From Distichodus sexfasciatus (taxonomy: Eukaryota > Chordata > Actinopteri > Characiformes > Distichodontidae), in the NCBI GenBank assembly GCA_032718565.1, contig JAVGVS010000001.1:6360495-6424494 (forward strand): a stretch of 64,000 nucleotides of DNA, given 5' to 3'. A model generated the notes under the pieces. It made no database searches. It saw only the letters and a program-made list of their open reading frames with translations, and had not been told where the DNA came from. A program made the translations under genes and the position numbers. Shown piece after piece: positions 45,996 through 58,928 of the stretch (the stretch's first letter is position 1; each line of letters begins with the position of its first letter).

Positions 45996-46166
45996 CGGAC
46001 TTTTAATTTGAAGGGTCCTAGAGCTTGAGACCGGAAGCTTTTCTTGCTGTTGAAATCACATCGCTACTATCCATATGATTTCATTCGGTTAAGCTAACGT
46101 TACCTTCAGATAGACCCTCATCGCAGACTAAGGGTGAAATATTCCCCACTTTCACAGTTCTTTGAA

Positions 46167-48955
46167 ATGGACGGCCAACGCTGGTTGCCGCTGGAGGCGA
46201 ATCCAGAAGTATGAACGTTTTACCTCGATCTAGTCTTCTAGAGATCGCGGCTGAATTAATCGCGATCGTTCTGTCGTTGATAGATGGCTGCATGCTAGCT
46301 CACCAACTGGTTTAACCTATCTGATTTCTGTTTTTCTGCCTTTCAGGTAATGAACCAAGTGAGTAGATGTCCTGACTAGGTTCTGCTGTTCTAGTGTCCC
46401 TGTGTCAGGTGTAGCCAAACGAGTAACACCTATGGTCTTTGTATGTACTGTTTTACATTAATAATATAATTGTCTCACCGTTTTGCGTCGTTAGGCCTCC
46501 CCATTGAAAATGGCGACAGTTTCACCGACATAAGCAAATTCTTGAGTACTGTCAAAGTCCTGTCTTGCTGTGAACTTTGAGCCATCATGTCTTGTAGTTT
46601 TTACGACAGCTAGGTCTGATCCCCACCTGGCAGTTTGGAGATGTGTATGGTTTAGACCCGGAGCTCCTCACCTTGGTGCCCTCGCCCGTGTGCGCTGTTC
46701 TGCTGCTCTTCCCCGTTACTGAGAAGGTAGGACTTAATCTCTCATATAAACTGGTGTAAAGTCCTTATGGTCAGGGTGAAGTACCCAATAGGAAATGTAT
46801 CTGAAATAGTCTTGCCTCTGAAATATATCTATGTGCAATAGCCATATCACAGGATGAGCAATGTCTAGTAGAGTACATTTTAATGAAGCATGTTAAGCAG
46901 CATTTTTTCATCACTCAAAAGGAAAGTTCTTCTGTTCTCTATTTATTTAGTCTCTCCTTTATTTATTTATTCATTCATTAATTTCAATATTAACATTATT
47001 GGTTATGTTCAAAAAAGGTTGGTTCACACTCAAAAAGAAAGTCTTAAGAGTATTTTTTCTCTTTTTCAGTATTTTATATAGAGGGTTTCTGTAACCTAAT
47101 ATGAAAAAAGACACTGAAAACGTCTGATATTTCCCCCAGAACACACACACACACACACTTTTATTCCTTATCATTAAAATGATATACTCAAAACCTTTTA
47201 AAATGTTGTGCAGCATTTCCGAGAATAATTACCCCTATTGTACTCACACATACTGTACACTGAGATGTCCACTTACTGAGCAACTACACTCTCTGGCCCA
47301 TAATCCTCTAAAACAGCGTTTCTCAATCCCAGTCCTCGCGGACCACCGCTCTGCACAGATTCGATTTTCCCGACCCACAGCACAGCTGATGCTACTCATT
47401 AGCTAATAAGCAACGTAGGACCAGCGTGCGACAGTGCAGGAAATACCGAATATGTGCAGAGCGGTGGGCCGCAAGGACTGGGATTGAGAAACGCTGCTCT
47501 AAAATACAAAGAGTTTTTTAGTATTTAGAAAAAGGGCTCAAAGTTGTGAATAATTAAATCATGCATTATCATCAAACATCCTGTGTTACCCGTGCTGAGA
47601 AAATGAAAACATTGAGTTATTTAGTATTTTCATGTTTTTCTCTTCTGCAGTATGAATCATTTAGACTGGAAGAAGAAGCAAAGATTAAGGCACAGGGCCA
47701 AGAAATTTCTCCAGATGTCTACTTCATGAGACAAACTATTGGAAATGCATGTGGCACAATAGGGTTGATTCACGCAGTGGCAAATAACCAAAATCTTCTT
47801 GAGTTTGGTGAGTTATTTATTTCTCTATCAGTTGTTATATGACCAGCAAAATATATAGTTGTTATTTATGTATGACATTATATCTGCATTTCGTATATGT
47901 CTGTTTCTCTGTGCCTGTGATTTATTTTGAAATAATATTACTTTTTCAGAACCTGACTCACCCCTGAAGACGTTTATAGAGCAGTCATCTAAGATGAGCC
48001 CAGAGGAAAAGGCAGCCTTCCTTGAAAAAGACGAGGTTGTTTTAACAGATGGAGCTGTTTTATTATAAAGAGACTGTGGGCAAAATACTACAGTATTACT
48101 ATTGATTTGGAAGTGGAAATAGTAAAATTCTTTTTTTTATTTTAGATACTTGCATAACTTGTATTAAAGTATTAACATGCTTCACTTCTTTTTTATTGTT
48201 GCTGACTCCAGAGTATCCGCGTAACACATGAATCAAGTGCTCAGGAGGGACAAACAGAGGTTGCTGTCTATTAAATGTTATATTTTGCATTAATGACTAG
48301 ACAAATGTGAAATTACTTCATTTCAGAGACAAATTGCTTCATTTTGCTTGTCACACAGGCTCCAAGTTTACATGAAAAAGTGGACTTGCACTTTATAGCT
48401 TTTGTGAATGTTGGAGGCCATTTATATGAGCTGGGTAGGTGAACAAGCATTTGTATTAGAAACAAATATAAATGTTATATCTAACATTTATAATTGCATT
48501 AAGCCTTTTTATTGCTTCTTTGCAGACGGACGAAAACCTTTTCCAATTGCTCATGGAAAAACTACAGAAAATGACTTTCTAGGGGTGAATATCTCAAGTT
48601 CTGTCAGATTCTGAAATTTTTCATTTGGGAAAAAAATCATTATAGCCTATAAGCACATTTTGTTATATCTGTATAATATTGTCATAGTGTTGTAGTGATT
48701 TGTCATAGTGATTTCTGTTCTCTCACACACAAACTAGTTTAACAAAAGCAAGAAACACAACAGTTTGGCTTTCATTAAGCAGCTTATTTAATGTGAAATG
48801 AATTGCGTTAGAAGCTGTAGCCTGACAGCAAATGGGAATAGTAAATAACGGAATTGTCTTTTGGTTTGAAGGATGCTGCAGAAGTCTGCAAGAAGTTCAT
48901 GGCACGTGACCCGCAGGAGCTCCGCTTCACTGTCGTGGCTCTTTCTAAAGCATGA
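46167..48955 (+). CDS. Ubiquitin carboxyl-terminal hydrolase L3 (nine exons, 230 aa)
   Basis: Cytosolic cysteine protease of peptidase family C12. It releases small adducts from the C-terminus of ubiquitin and NEDD8. Exons: 46167-46208, 46347-46358 (a 12-nt microexon, VMNQ), 46598-46726, 47651-47807, 47950-48035, 48212-48259, 48359-48434, 48526-48584, 48872-48955; 693 nt in all, giving 230 aa, the same length as human UCHL3. The catalytic residues fall at the human positions: Gln89 (MRQTIG), Cys95 (GNACGTIGLIH), His169 (DLHFIA) and Asp184 (ELDGRKPFP). Exons 5 and 6 end at weak donors (GTTGTT and GTTGCT), but the frame demands them. The N-terminus MDGQRWLPLEANPE is diagnostic for L3 over L1. 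Intron 3 carries a hAT MITE. Confidence 0.96.
47141..47158. repeat. Short (CA)n tract
   Basis: About nine CA units in uchl3 intron 3. Confidence 0.85.
47314..47496. mobile_element. hAT-type MITE in uchl3 intron 3
   Basis: A 183-bp near-palindrome. It begins CAGCGTTTCTCAATCCCAGT, and its end is the inverse complement of that. An exact 8-bp target duplication, CTCTAAAA, lies on each side (47306-47313 and 47497-47504). The perfect duplication suggests a fairly young insertion. Confidence 0.92.
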
Positions 48956-50010
48956 GCCACTCGCGCACTTATGGTTTAACCAAGAAAAAACTGCCAATCA
49001 TTCTCAAGTGCTGAATATGTTAAAATGTTTTACATTTTTTACAGAATGAATTGACTTTGCTAAAAATGGCTGTTTGCTAAAGGTTTTGCAGTATCAGTTA
49101 CATTTTTCTCTTTCTTAATGTGTGGTTATGCAAATGCAACTCACATTGTCCTAGACATGTAATGAGAAACGGTAACAAGTGATATCTAAATTTTGGTGCA
49201 CAATGAACTTCTAAAATAATTTAAAATCCCCGTTTGATCTTTGCATTTCCCTGCTCATATTATTGCGTTCATGATATTTTCCAAACATAAAATTCTGGTT
49301 TCTGTGGTAAAAGACTGAAAAAAGTGATTCTCCTTGCTCTGCTGGATAAGATTGTCTGGGTGTATTAAAGGTTGAGCTCTTTATAAATGTTAATGTGTCA
49401 CGCTTATTATTTTTCCATTATTTTTTAAATGCTCTTGTTAATGAAAACTGTTTTCGTATATGTGTTGTGATATTCATTAGTTCATTTAGTCAAATATGAA
49501 GACTCTCTGGTTCCACATTTTTTACACATAAAATAAACGACGACACTTACTTTGGATACTTTAGTATGAACATAGAATCCCCTTGCTGTAAATTGCATTT
49601 TTAGTAAAAATGTGAGTTTTGACCAAACTTTGTGCCCGATAATGGCATTATAGCGCAAGGCCACTTGAGGGCGTAAGTTACTACTGAACCAAACATCAGA
49701 TATCTTGAGAAACAACATTTGGAGAGCAGGAAGGAGGTGAGCTCAAAACTTTTTTTCTTAAACCTGTATTTGCAGCACCACGTCTCGGCAGAACTGTGTA
49801 AACTTTAAGGACGGTGCATGCATTTTGAGGATAGATTTAACAACTTTGATTTGCAGGTGAGACTGAGTGCGAATAATGAGCAGGTGAGCGGGTAACAGCG
49901 AGGCAGAACTTCAGATAGGTATCTGAACCTAGAAGAGAGCAGCGTGGTTTGGGGGTTAGGGTGAACATTTAGTTGAAGATTTATACAGTTTATTTGTATT
50001 TATTTATTGT
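48956..50010. other. uchl3 3' UTR and intergenic region before lmo7
   Basis: An ATTAAA near 49364 is a candidate polyadenylation signal for uchl3. From about 49720 the sequence becomes GC-richer with possible 5' exon sequence of lmo7 (an AGGAAGGAGGTGAGC donor-like site near 49730), but no first exon can be fixed. Confidence 0.4.
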
Positions 50011-50017
50011 GCATTTA

Positions 50018-50318
50018 GCATTGGTCCTGCTGAAAGCAAATCAGAGTTGGGGACGTAAGAGCAAGAACCAGGTGAAGTCATGTGGCAGGAGCAGTTGGGC
50101 GCTGATTGTGATGCAGCTACTTTAGAAGCCCAGAGATGGATGGAGGTAAGAACTTCTCTAATGCTTCCTTCATTTTAACCACGTTTTTGAAAAGTCAGTT
50201 AAGTCTTTTCAATTCATGGTAACTTTACTTGCATAATTGCAATATAGACAGTACCGTCAAGGCGTTGATTAATCATTCACTCATTGAAGTTTTCTGAAGA
50301 CCAGCAATTTGAAAATTT

Positions 50319-50369
<51 letters not shown>

Positions 50370-51003
50370 ATTAGTAAGTGTTATTCTAAAAAGAAATAAT
50401 GATTATACTGAAAAAATCTTGTGAAGGGTCTTGTGGTTGTCATTTACAGTCTCTCTTTCACTGGTTGAATTTTCACATTGTTATATCCGCTACACATATT
50501 TGTCAATTCATGCACTCATAGTTAGTCCTAAATTAGTTCTTAACTGAACTAACTGACATTTTCAGCCCATGAAACCACTAAGACGTTTAGAGTGAGTTAC
50601 TTTTCCCAGAGTCTGCAGGATTGGAATTGGTTTGGTACCAATTTGACACATTTTGTCTGATTTGTTCTGCTACTCCTTTATTCACTTTGAGAACACAAAT
50701 TATGTAGATTTTCCAAGCCTTGTAAATTCTTTTCTCAGTGGGAGGTGGCAGGGCCAGAGCACTGGCTGTAACTAAACAAATATTGTTCTTATTTCATGAG
50801 GGGTGAATCTGAATGCTTTCACTGTGACATCAGACCCTCACACTTACACACTGCCTCATTGTCGTGGCTAGTGAGGCTTGCGTGGCCGATTGAGAGCAGC
50901 CTGGTGCTGACCAGTTCCCTGCATAGAAAGGTAATGTGACATTGCTCCCCCCCCCCGAATGATTAACAGGTTGCCAGCCGCGAGGACACCCTTAACAGGG
51001 CCA

Positions 51004-51038
<35 letters not shown>

Positions 51039-54000
51039 AAAAGAGTGTGTGTAAGAGGAAAGGGCACGTTGTTAAAGTGGACTCAATGGTCTGGAGTCTG
51101 TCACATGCACACATTCTTTTACCAGACCCCAGACTGGTTGTGGGCACAGACATTCCTGTTTTGCCTCAGTGAAGCCTTCAGCCTGCGGATTATAGCAAAC
51201 AATTAGCTGTGGTCCAAGTAACTCTGAAAAATCACAAATTCACTAATGATCCAGCAAACCAGTGCTGATGAAGATTGGTGGTTGGTGAATAATGCTCCAT
51301 CAGTTTTTGATGGAATTTGTCTAATTAGCAAAGGTGAAGGTGAGTATTTGAGAATTTACATTCACGAGATGTTCTGTTATGTTTGTTATATAATTGCATT
51401 GTAATTTGTGTAGCTTTGTTTTGTATGACCACAGGTTGCTTTTGTTTATTTAATATGTTGATAAACTATAATCCTGACTTTATTTTATACATGCATGCTG
51501 ATTTTTACCTCCTAGGTTTGAAATATGTTAATAAGTTGAATTCTTTACACTCTTTGCATAATAATGTTATCACTTTTTGGCATGCTAACCTTAATCTACA
51601 TTTCTAATTGAAGTTGCTGTGTAGATTCGAATTTTTCTTGTCTTACGTATGACATCAGCATTCAGTCATGAAATGCAATTTCAAATCAGAATGATGGGAG
51701 TATTTCAGTATTACACACATAAGCAACACAATTAAGTTAAAGAAGAAGTTATTGAAATCCTGAATTAAGGATACATCACTTTTTGAGCATACATGATAAT
51801 ACATGATAATTTTGAGCACAATAACATAAAAAAGTAAGCATAATAACATGAAAATTGCATTGCATGGTCCCCTGTTGCATGACTGATGTTAAAAAGAAGC
51901 AGCAGGGGTCAGGATTTCATGTCATTACAGTACGCAGAAGACATCAGCATGAAGCAATTTAATCCCTAGCTGTATGGGAGGTGAGGCATGAATTCCTGTT
52001 GGCACATACCTAAAAAAAGAATTATCATTGTGTAATCATTAAACAGTTGACTTTGATTTAATATGGATGTGCTTCAAAATAGTTGGTTTGAGCTTTAGAT
52101 TACATTTTAAATATGATTGTAAGCTCAAAATTGGGCATATATTACTTTGGGTGGTTTACTGCTTTTAAGAATGCCAGGAATATCTGAAGCCAAAATTCCG
52201 TTTCAGTCTCCTTTGGCTTAGGGTTATAATTTGCTTTGTAATTGGATCTGGTGAGAGGAGGGCGGCATGGTCCCACACATCAGTAATGCCCAAAGTGTTG
52301 CCTTTATTTTTGCTCCTTTGTTGTTCTTAAGACATAGTATGTACTTTTTTGAAGCTGTGCATCTAAAGAAAGAGAACAATGTCAGTGAGCCAGTGTTTGT
52401 CGGTTTAGGTTAATCCCAGCATAGCCAGTTTTACCTGTTTCTCTTACTGGACCCTCCTGAGATTGCTCTTGGCCTTTAAGAGCCAGTTACAGCCTACTAA
52501 GGGAGGAGCAGAGTTTGTTATTAAATACATTGTTTCTTTTGCATTGTCTTAAAAAATAATAATCCTTAATAACTTGAAAACTAATTTGTGTAAAAGCATG
52601 ACACTGGTTGTTCAGTATTCTACAATTACAGAGATAAGCAACCATCTGTTCTATCTAGAAATATTATCTTCTCTTGTTGTAAACCAATATATGAATATAT
52701 ATGAATTTGTTATAAAACTGTATCATGCTAGTTAAATGTCCACACACGTTCTCATTTCCTCTTTGTAATACGAAATGTTTGCATATTCAAAAGCAGTGTT
52801 TCTGTTGGGAAGGCTGTAAAAGGGCCAATATTTGAATATCAGATGACATTTGTCATTCAAAGGCCGGCTGTAATGGGGTTGTAAACACAACATAAGTGCT
52901 TCCCTGTGTGGATAGGCAGCAACAATGGGGTGCCTCTCCTCTGTATCCTGCAGGAGTTGTTTGAGATCATTGGAAAGGCATGAGGCCGGGGCTGTGTGCT
53001 ATATTGTCACATTCTTCCAGATGCTCTTGTTCTCTGTGGTTTGGCTGCTGGGCTCCAACCCTGTTTGCAGAAGGACTGGGAGCAACGTGAGGCAAACCCA
53101 AGATCCTCCTCAAGAGGATACGCTGCTGCTGTTGGTGTGCTGGTCATTTTTTTGGATAGGCACTGAAAGGCTGGAACATTGCTCTAATTGCATATCTTAC
53201 CTTTTCCCCCATTGCCTGTTGCTTCCTGTGTTTGTTCTGTCTTTACAGGCAGTCACTAAGAAGAAGTTTGGGAACAGTAACTTCCGGAGTTCTCTAGAGA
53301 ATGGACTTCTCTTGTGTGAGTAAGTATAACTGTTTTTCTAGAGTAATTTTTTGAATTTTTTTTTTACTTTCTTGCTGTTGTCAATGCTGCTACTCAAAAG
53401 AGAAACTTTGTTGACTCGTCCAGTGGCATTAAACTGATAGAAAAGATTTTACTTGACGTTATGAAGGTAAGTAATTTGAGGCATGGCTTAAAAGGCATGA
53501 AATCATTATACTATATTGCCAGTGATTAAGAAAAGGAATTGTTTTGTATAGTCCATTTAGAGCCATGTACTTAGTCTGTTAAAGTATGTATTTACTCTAG
53601 CATGTGCAGTGCCGTAATATACAACATTTCTTGTATTTATAATTAGTTTATAGTTAATATTTGCTATGTAAAGCTCTTCTGGATGTACTGTAGCTTGGAC
53701 TGAAGTAAAGTATGGTTGGCATTATTGTTGTTTAAATGACTCTGTTGCTATTGTACAAAACCGTCCTGCCCATTCCAGTAATTCTTGACTGGGGCTTTAA
53801 AAACAAACACATTTTGTCTCCCAGCACTTGGGCACATTGAATTTTTTTTTTCGTTAAAGTATAAAACTTAGTCTGTGGTAATTTGGTTTAACTACAGATG
53901 TGGACATAGCTTATGGATCTAGGAACAATTGTGGACTACAAAGCACTGTTGTAAGTCGCTCTGGATAAGAGCGTCTGCTAAATACTGTAAATGTAAATGT

Positions 54001-57000
54001 AAATGAATCACGATTTAAGGAAACGTCCATGCCAGCAGATGAAAATAAAGATACAGAGCATGATTCAGGGACAGCTGTGCTGAAGTATTCCATAGTGCTA
54101 GTCGTTCCAACTGGGTTTAGTAAATTTTCATGCTGTGGGAGAGGAAGGAGACGAGATGTGCCTGGGGAGATTACATGCGGGCAGCGTTTTACTTGGGGCA
54201 AATGCAAGCTCAGGGCTTCTGGCTGTGTTTGTGGACCACGGTGGATGGATCTAGGCTGATGCGTAGGCAGAAGCACCTCTGGACTGACATGCTGGTGTTG
54301 GATCATTGACTCAGCAGCTTGCTGATTAGCATAGTCCATTGCTGGACCTCACTGCCCTCTCCTGAAATCTTTTGCTGAATACAGCCTGCTGCTTGATTAC
54401 AGCCTGCACCAGCCCTGTATGTCTGCTGTTCCCACACTAGAGATTACCTAAATGAACACACTGTGTGAAGACAGTGCCACCCTTTTAATTTAGTTTTTAT
54501 ATTATAATATATTAGCATATTTTATCCATATTAAAGTCATGTAGAGGAGCCTTACTGAAATGTAAATTACAAATGACTTTACATTTAAGTAAGGTATTAA
54601 AATTTTAAGTTGACTTAGCAAAAATAAACACATTCATAGCATACTTCACTTGCCACCTTTGACCTCATTGTTAATATCATGGTCATGATTTTTGCCCAGG
54701 TTTTTCTGTACATAGTTGCTTAATGATGTGTACTGTTAAAAACTGTGGGTATTTCTGCTATGTGGCCCCTGTGATTAAAATATTTAGCTGTGTTTGGAAG
54801 ACTGCTGCTAATGGCTGCACCATATTTAAACAGAAGCACTGTTAGGTTGTCAGATGACTTTGTCTATCAAGGGCAGGTGTTAAGCATTAATCAAAGCCAT
54901 AAACAAGTAGCATGTTTGTTTCAACTATTTGACCATGCATTGAGACTAGAGCTTCAACTATTGATTCCTTTTGTTATTCAAATAATCGTTTCAGCTCTAT
55001 TTTAGATACATTCTTTCTTTCTGTCCAGTTTAATTAACAAGATCAAGCCTGGCATTATCAAGAGGCTTAACAGACTTTCCACACCTATTGCTGGCCTGGT
55101 AAGTGTTTGATGATGTGTTCATTTTGTGGAAGAATAAATGTATATTATTTTGTTTTAACTCGTTACTGCAACATATTAAAGATCAATGCAAAAACACAAA
55201 ATGTGTACCTTTATTGTCATCAATTTAACAATCTAAATCGGTCTTGCTGGGTAGCAAAAATTAATTAATGATTTTTTGAATAAATGGAACCTCAGGTTAT
55301 GTAGAAATTACATTAGGGCTCTTTGTTAGTTATTTAACTGATGACCTCTATGTTTTTAATTTTCAAAAAAGGAATATGTGTAATGTATGGCTTCTTATTA
55401 TTGCTAATTACTACATAAAGGAATTATGTAGTGCACAGTTGTCTGCTTCTGACAATCTAATTAAACAAAAATAAGCCCATATAAGTGGTGTTGAACCGCA
55501 CGTGACTTAAACCCAACCCAGAGTGTCCTAATGTTTTCTGGCCTGAATAGCAGCAAAGCATTCAAGCTCATTTGGTGCCCATTATGCTTTAAAACAGCAG
55601 GATATTTACCAAGGTAAATCTGGATAAGCATCACCATGCCCAGTGAGTATTACAGCGGTATTTCCGCAAGATGGTTCCAAACCTGAAATTTACAGAGTTC
55701 AAGCTTTCAGTTGAGAATTGAAATGGCAATGTTCTTGCAAAGGCATGCTAAAAAAACATTCAAAAACATACCCAGTTTGGGTGTATTATTACTATATTCT
55801 CTGCTGAATGGCTCTGGATTGAGAGATTTTATCCAGCTGTGTTTATTGCTGATTAAATCATATTTCTGGATGAATTTGACAATGTTACACAGTTATATAT
55901 TTCAATCTGGTGAAATGAAGCCTCGTTAGGGCATGAGGGGAAATCTATGGTTTTGTAGACTATTTAATGCTTTTGGCTAGAGTCTCCTTCATCCACTGCT
56001 TGGTTTTAGTTCGTCCATGGATCAGTTTTCCATTGCTGTGTGTTCCATGTTCCATCAGCCCCGGTGCTGTGGTTTTCCTCCCAGTCCCGCTGGATAGCTG
56101 ATCTTCTTTTTAACAATTTGGAGAGGAAACCTACTCTTGTGTGGTGTGCTGCTTGGCCACATTAGAAAAGTTGGTTTGCACAGTCTTTGCAATGAGGTTG
56201 AGTTGAGAGATGAGTGCACAAGGCTCAGAGCTCTATAAACAGGCTATAATTGTGCTGGGTGGATATACCCAAACCAAGCCTCACCACAGAGAATCTGGAG
56301 TTGGCAAAAAGGATTATTTTGATAGATTTTATTTCCATAGACCACCAGTCTTGTGTACGCCAGAGAATAAAGACATGTATGTTCATTTTTTGATGGGGTG
56401 ATTTTATTGTGCATGCTTTTTAAAAGTTTTATGTGTTGATATTGTACAGCCATGGTCTTTATTTTCTATAAGATGGAACTCTCCAGAAACAGATGACCTA
56501 TGGTCTATGGTCAAGCTAATGTGAGTGTGTTTAAATAGGATCTTTAGATTTTTTTATTGTACATAGACTACTATCCCGTGTCATCACCCCCATCTGTGAC
56601 ACCTGAGCAGTGATGATAACTTCAGTACACGTGCCTTGTGTATTTCTACAGTTAACACCAATATTATTTGCTTAACAAGATGTGAGATGGGGGTTAGTTG
56701 TGAGATAGTTATGTGAGGGAGATTATAACTGTTGGATGGACCTCACATTTTTGATGGGATTATGTATGCCGACTACAAAGTCGCTGTGAGATTCCTTCAG
56801 TATTATTATCTCTGCATGATTTGGGGCTGAATATTACTTTTGAATGTGGTAGAAGTGGCCTTGGCTTCAGATGTCAGGCCTGGAGTTTATTAAAAATGGC
56901 TCACTCTGTGTGAATAGACAGGCTTAAATTAGGGGTGCAACTATGCAGATTTTTAACAGATGGCAGTTCTCCACCAAATAACCCTTCTCTTTCATTTTTT

Positions 57001-58407
57001 TGCAAGTAAGTGCAATAAGAGTGCTGTAACTGAAATGAGTGTGTTTTGACATTTTTTTTAATGGAATATATTGAATCGTTTTTCTTGAATATTCTATTTG
57101 ATATGTGCCTTAATGTGATAAGTGATAATTTATTAACTTCCGGAATAGTTTTTAAAACCACACTTTTTAGATTAACACATTTGTATTCTAATTGGTTCCC
57201 ACATGCAGCCACATGCCCAATGACAATAAGAAAAACTGAATCATTCCTTGAATGCTTTGGATTGTTCCAAGATGATGTCACTTGATATACTTAAAAAAGC
57301 GTGGGCAATTTGATAATAGTAGGCCATAAGCATAGAAATGATTGTATGCGATTAACAGATTTTTTAAGTTTGTGCTTGTGTCACAAAAAATAAACAACAT
57401 TCTTGGTTGAAGGTTTCACCCTGCAGCTGGTCATATTGAGAAGGTTTCAACCCACTATTATGGGTCACAAACTTTGACGTAGAATTTGGAACTACTGTTG
57501 ATGGGCAAGTGGAGTCAGCTTGGGTTATCTTTGCATTGCCCTTTGCTAATAAGCATGTTGCTGTGTAAATATAGACCCAAACAGCCTTTAATTATTTCAG
57601 ACCATGTTCAAAATCCATATACACATGCAGTGAAAGGGAGTGTAATGAACAGATGGTGGATCAAAACCTAAAAGATATTTCTGTAGAGTTTTCGAAGTAA
57701 ACACTTTTTTAAAAAATGTCTGATGCAGATATCTATTATAATTGCTTTTGCTGTTATATTTTACTTAATTTATGGAGTCAGATTCTTCATCGTTTCACAA
57801 CAATTGCTCATAGGAAAAATAGTTTCAGTTTCAGCCACTTGTTCTGTGCATCATAGCAACCATCATGTCTTCATAATGATCCACCCCCTGCTGTTGCCTC
57901 AGGTATGCTGCTGCGAGGCAGTGGCAGTTTCTGGGTGTGAGAAGGGAGCGCACGGTTGGGTTTGCGTGTGAGAGGAGGAAGGGTGGGTGACAGGCTGCAT
58001 ATGAGTGCCTTGCATGTCTAGGGGTGTGGACTAGGAGTTCATGTGTTCATTTGCTAAGCTCCTCCCAAGACCAAGCTCCTGCTCTAACAGGTGGAGTGAC
58101 CAGTCAGTCAGAGAGTAATGAAAGCCCCACCTTCTTGCTGTAGTGTCACTGTTTGCCACCTGAAGCACTTTTCCTCCACCCCCTCTGAGCTCACAGGAGG
58201 TCTGAACTTTGGATGCAATGATTTCTGGACTGTGTGGCCAACTAATTCTTGCATGATTACGAACTGACTCAGAAGGTGGGCCCATATTCTCTGTCGACAG
58301 GACAACGTCAACATCTTCTTAAAAGCTTGTGCCAAGCTTGGACTTAAAGAAGCCCAGCTGTTCCATCCAGGAGACCTACAGGACTTATCCACACGTGTAA
58401 CTGTCAA
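50018..58407 (+). CDS. LIM domain only 7, 5' part (partial: CH-domain exons)
   Basis: LMO7 is a large adaptor at adherens junctions and the nuclear envelope, with CH, PDZ and LIM domains. Only the N-terminal part lies here. Coding exons: 50080-50145 (22 codons, MWQEQLGADCDAATLEAQRW onward; its acceptor is probably at 50018), 53249-53319, 55029-55098, 58301-58407. Phases join to about 104 residues: AVTKKKFGNSNFRSSLENG, LLLCDLINKIKPGIIKRLNR, LSTPIAGLDNVNIFLKAC, then LGLKEAQLFHPGDLQDLSTR. This is the core of a type-2 CH domain. It fits LMO7 better than its paralogue LIMCH1 (RLSTPIAGL and LFHPGDLQDLS). Position next to uchl3, as in human 13q22, supports it. The last CH helix and everything beyond are outside the window or were not found. 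Confidence 0.9.
50319..50365. repeat. (TG)n microsatellite
   Basis: About 22 TG units, with one interruption (TTTG), in an lmo7 intron. Confidence 0.95.
51007..51036. repeat. (GT)n microsatellite
   Basis: About 14 GT units ending in GTGCG. A C10 run lies 60 bp upstream (50947-50956). Confidence 0.95.
52925..53319 (+). CDS. Possible alternative first exon of lmo7 (MGCLSS N-terminus)
   Basis: From an ATG at 52925 with a strong Kozak context (ACAATGG), a frame stays open for 108 codons directly into the CH exon at 53249, in the correct frame. It would replace the first 22 residues by a longer N-terminus starting MGCLSSVSCRSC. This fits an N-myristoylation/palmitoylation signal (MGC..S), and a hydrophobic stretch (VCYIVTFFQMLLFSVVWLLG) follows. 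Mammalian LMO7 also has isoforms with alternative N-termini. Coding status is unproven; an open frame of this length can occur by chance. Confidence 0.3.
53320..55028 (+). other. lmo7 intron with SINE tail
   Basis: No exon seen. The open frames around 54030-54340 on both strands lack splice support and family resemblance. A SINE 3' end is listed separately. Confidence 0.55.
53925..54005 (+). mobile_element. 3' fragment of a tRNA-derived SINE
   Basis: It contains GTAAGTCGCTCTGGATAAG, then AGCGTCTGCTAAATACTG and a (TAAATG)n tail, the standard teleost SINE 3' end. The 5' tRNA-like part is not recognisable. Confidence 0.8.
55099..58300 (+). other. lmo7 intron
   Basis: 3.2 kb without a supported exon. 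Open frames at 56900-57290 and 57990-58290 are not bounded by matching splice sites. Confidence 0.55.
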
Positions 58408-58928
58408 GTAAGTTTTCCGTTGCTTTATTTTTTCATTCTCTTCAGTCTTTGCAATGAATTTGAGACCCTGTGCCAAGGTAAGAAGCTGTGACATTGTTCA
58501 AAAGGGCTCCAAACCTTTTATAATCTGAGGCTTGTTGATGATGACAGACTGGCCACCCAGTCCGCATGCCTGTGTAAAACGATCTTGTGTTAGTGACCCT
58601 TGGTTTAAATTTAACTCTGCCATTATCAATTCTCTGACCTCACAGAGTATTTTTTTGTGTTGAACTGAAGTGAGCTTTGAAATACCGTAGAGCTTGAGCT
58701 GCTGTGTTTTGAACCCTTATTCTAAACCCAAATCATATTTTACTTAAGATAAAAACAATGATCATGTAGTGAAGAAAAGCAGTGTGAGTGCCCTTCTATG
58801 CTTGCTGGGAAGCTTTAACTGGAAAGCGATAACTAGAGACATGCCTAATTCAGACTTATACTGTCAATTAGAGAACTGGAAATTAGAGAGCTGACTTGGC
58901 AAACATTTAGATTATAGAAATAGGCAGG

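Larger units (their letters stand above)
45671..46166. promoter_or_regulatory. Divergent promoter between sgo2 (-) and uchl3 (+)
   Basis: About 500 bp separate the sgo2 first exon from the uchl3 ATG. The segment contains a (TG)n tract (45774-45800), TGACGTAC (45908-45915, CRE-like), CCAAT (45927-45931) and an ETS-type ACCGGAAG (46030-46037). No TATA box serves either gene, which is usual for housekeeping bidirectional promoters. Nested inverted repeats at 45870-45995 are described separately. Confidence 0.6.
50146..53248 (+). other. lmo7 first long intron
   Basis: 3.1 kb with GT-repeat tracts. It contains an alternative in-frame upstream extension of the next exon beginning at an ATG at 52925 (described separately). 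Otherwise no exon is recognised. Confidence 0.6.

Noticed and set aside
53911..54339. 142-codon minus-strand frame in an lmo7 intron
   Set aside because: Low-complexity His/Gln/Pro-rich translation, overlapping a SINE tail, no splice partners or known domain.
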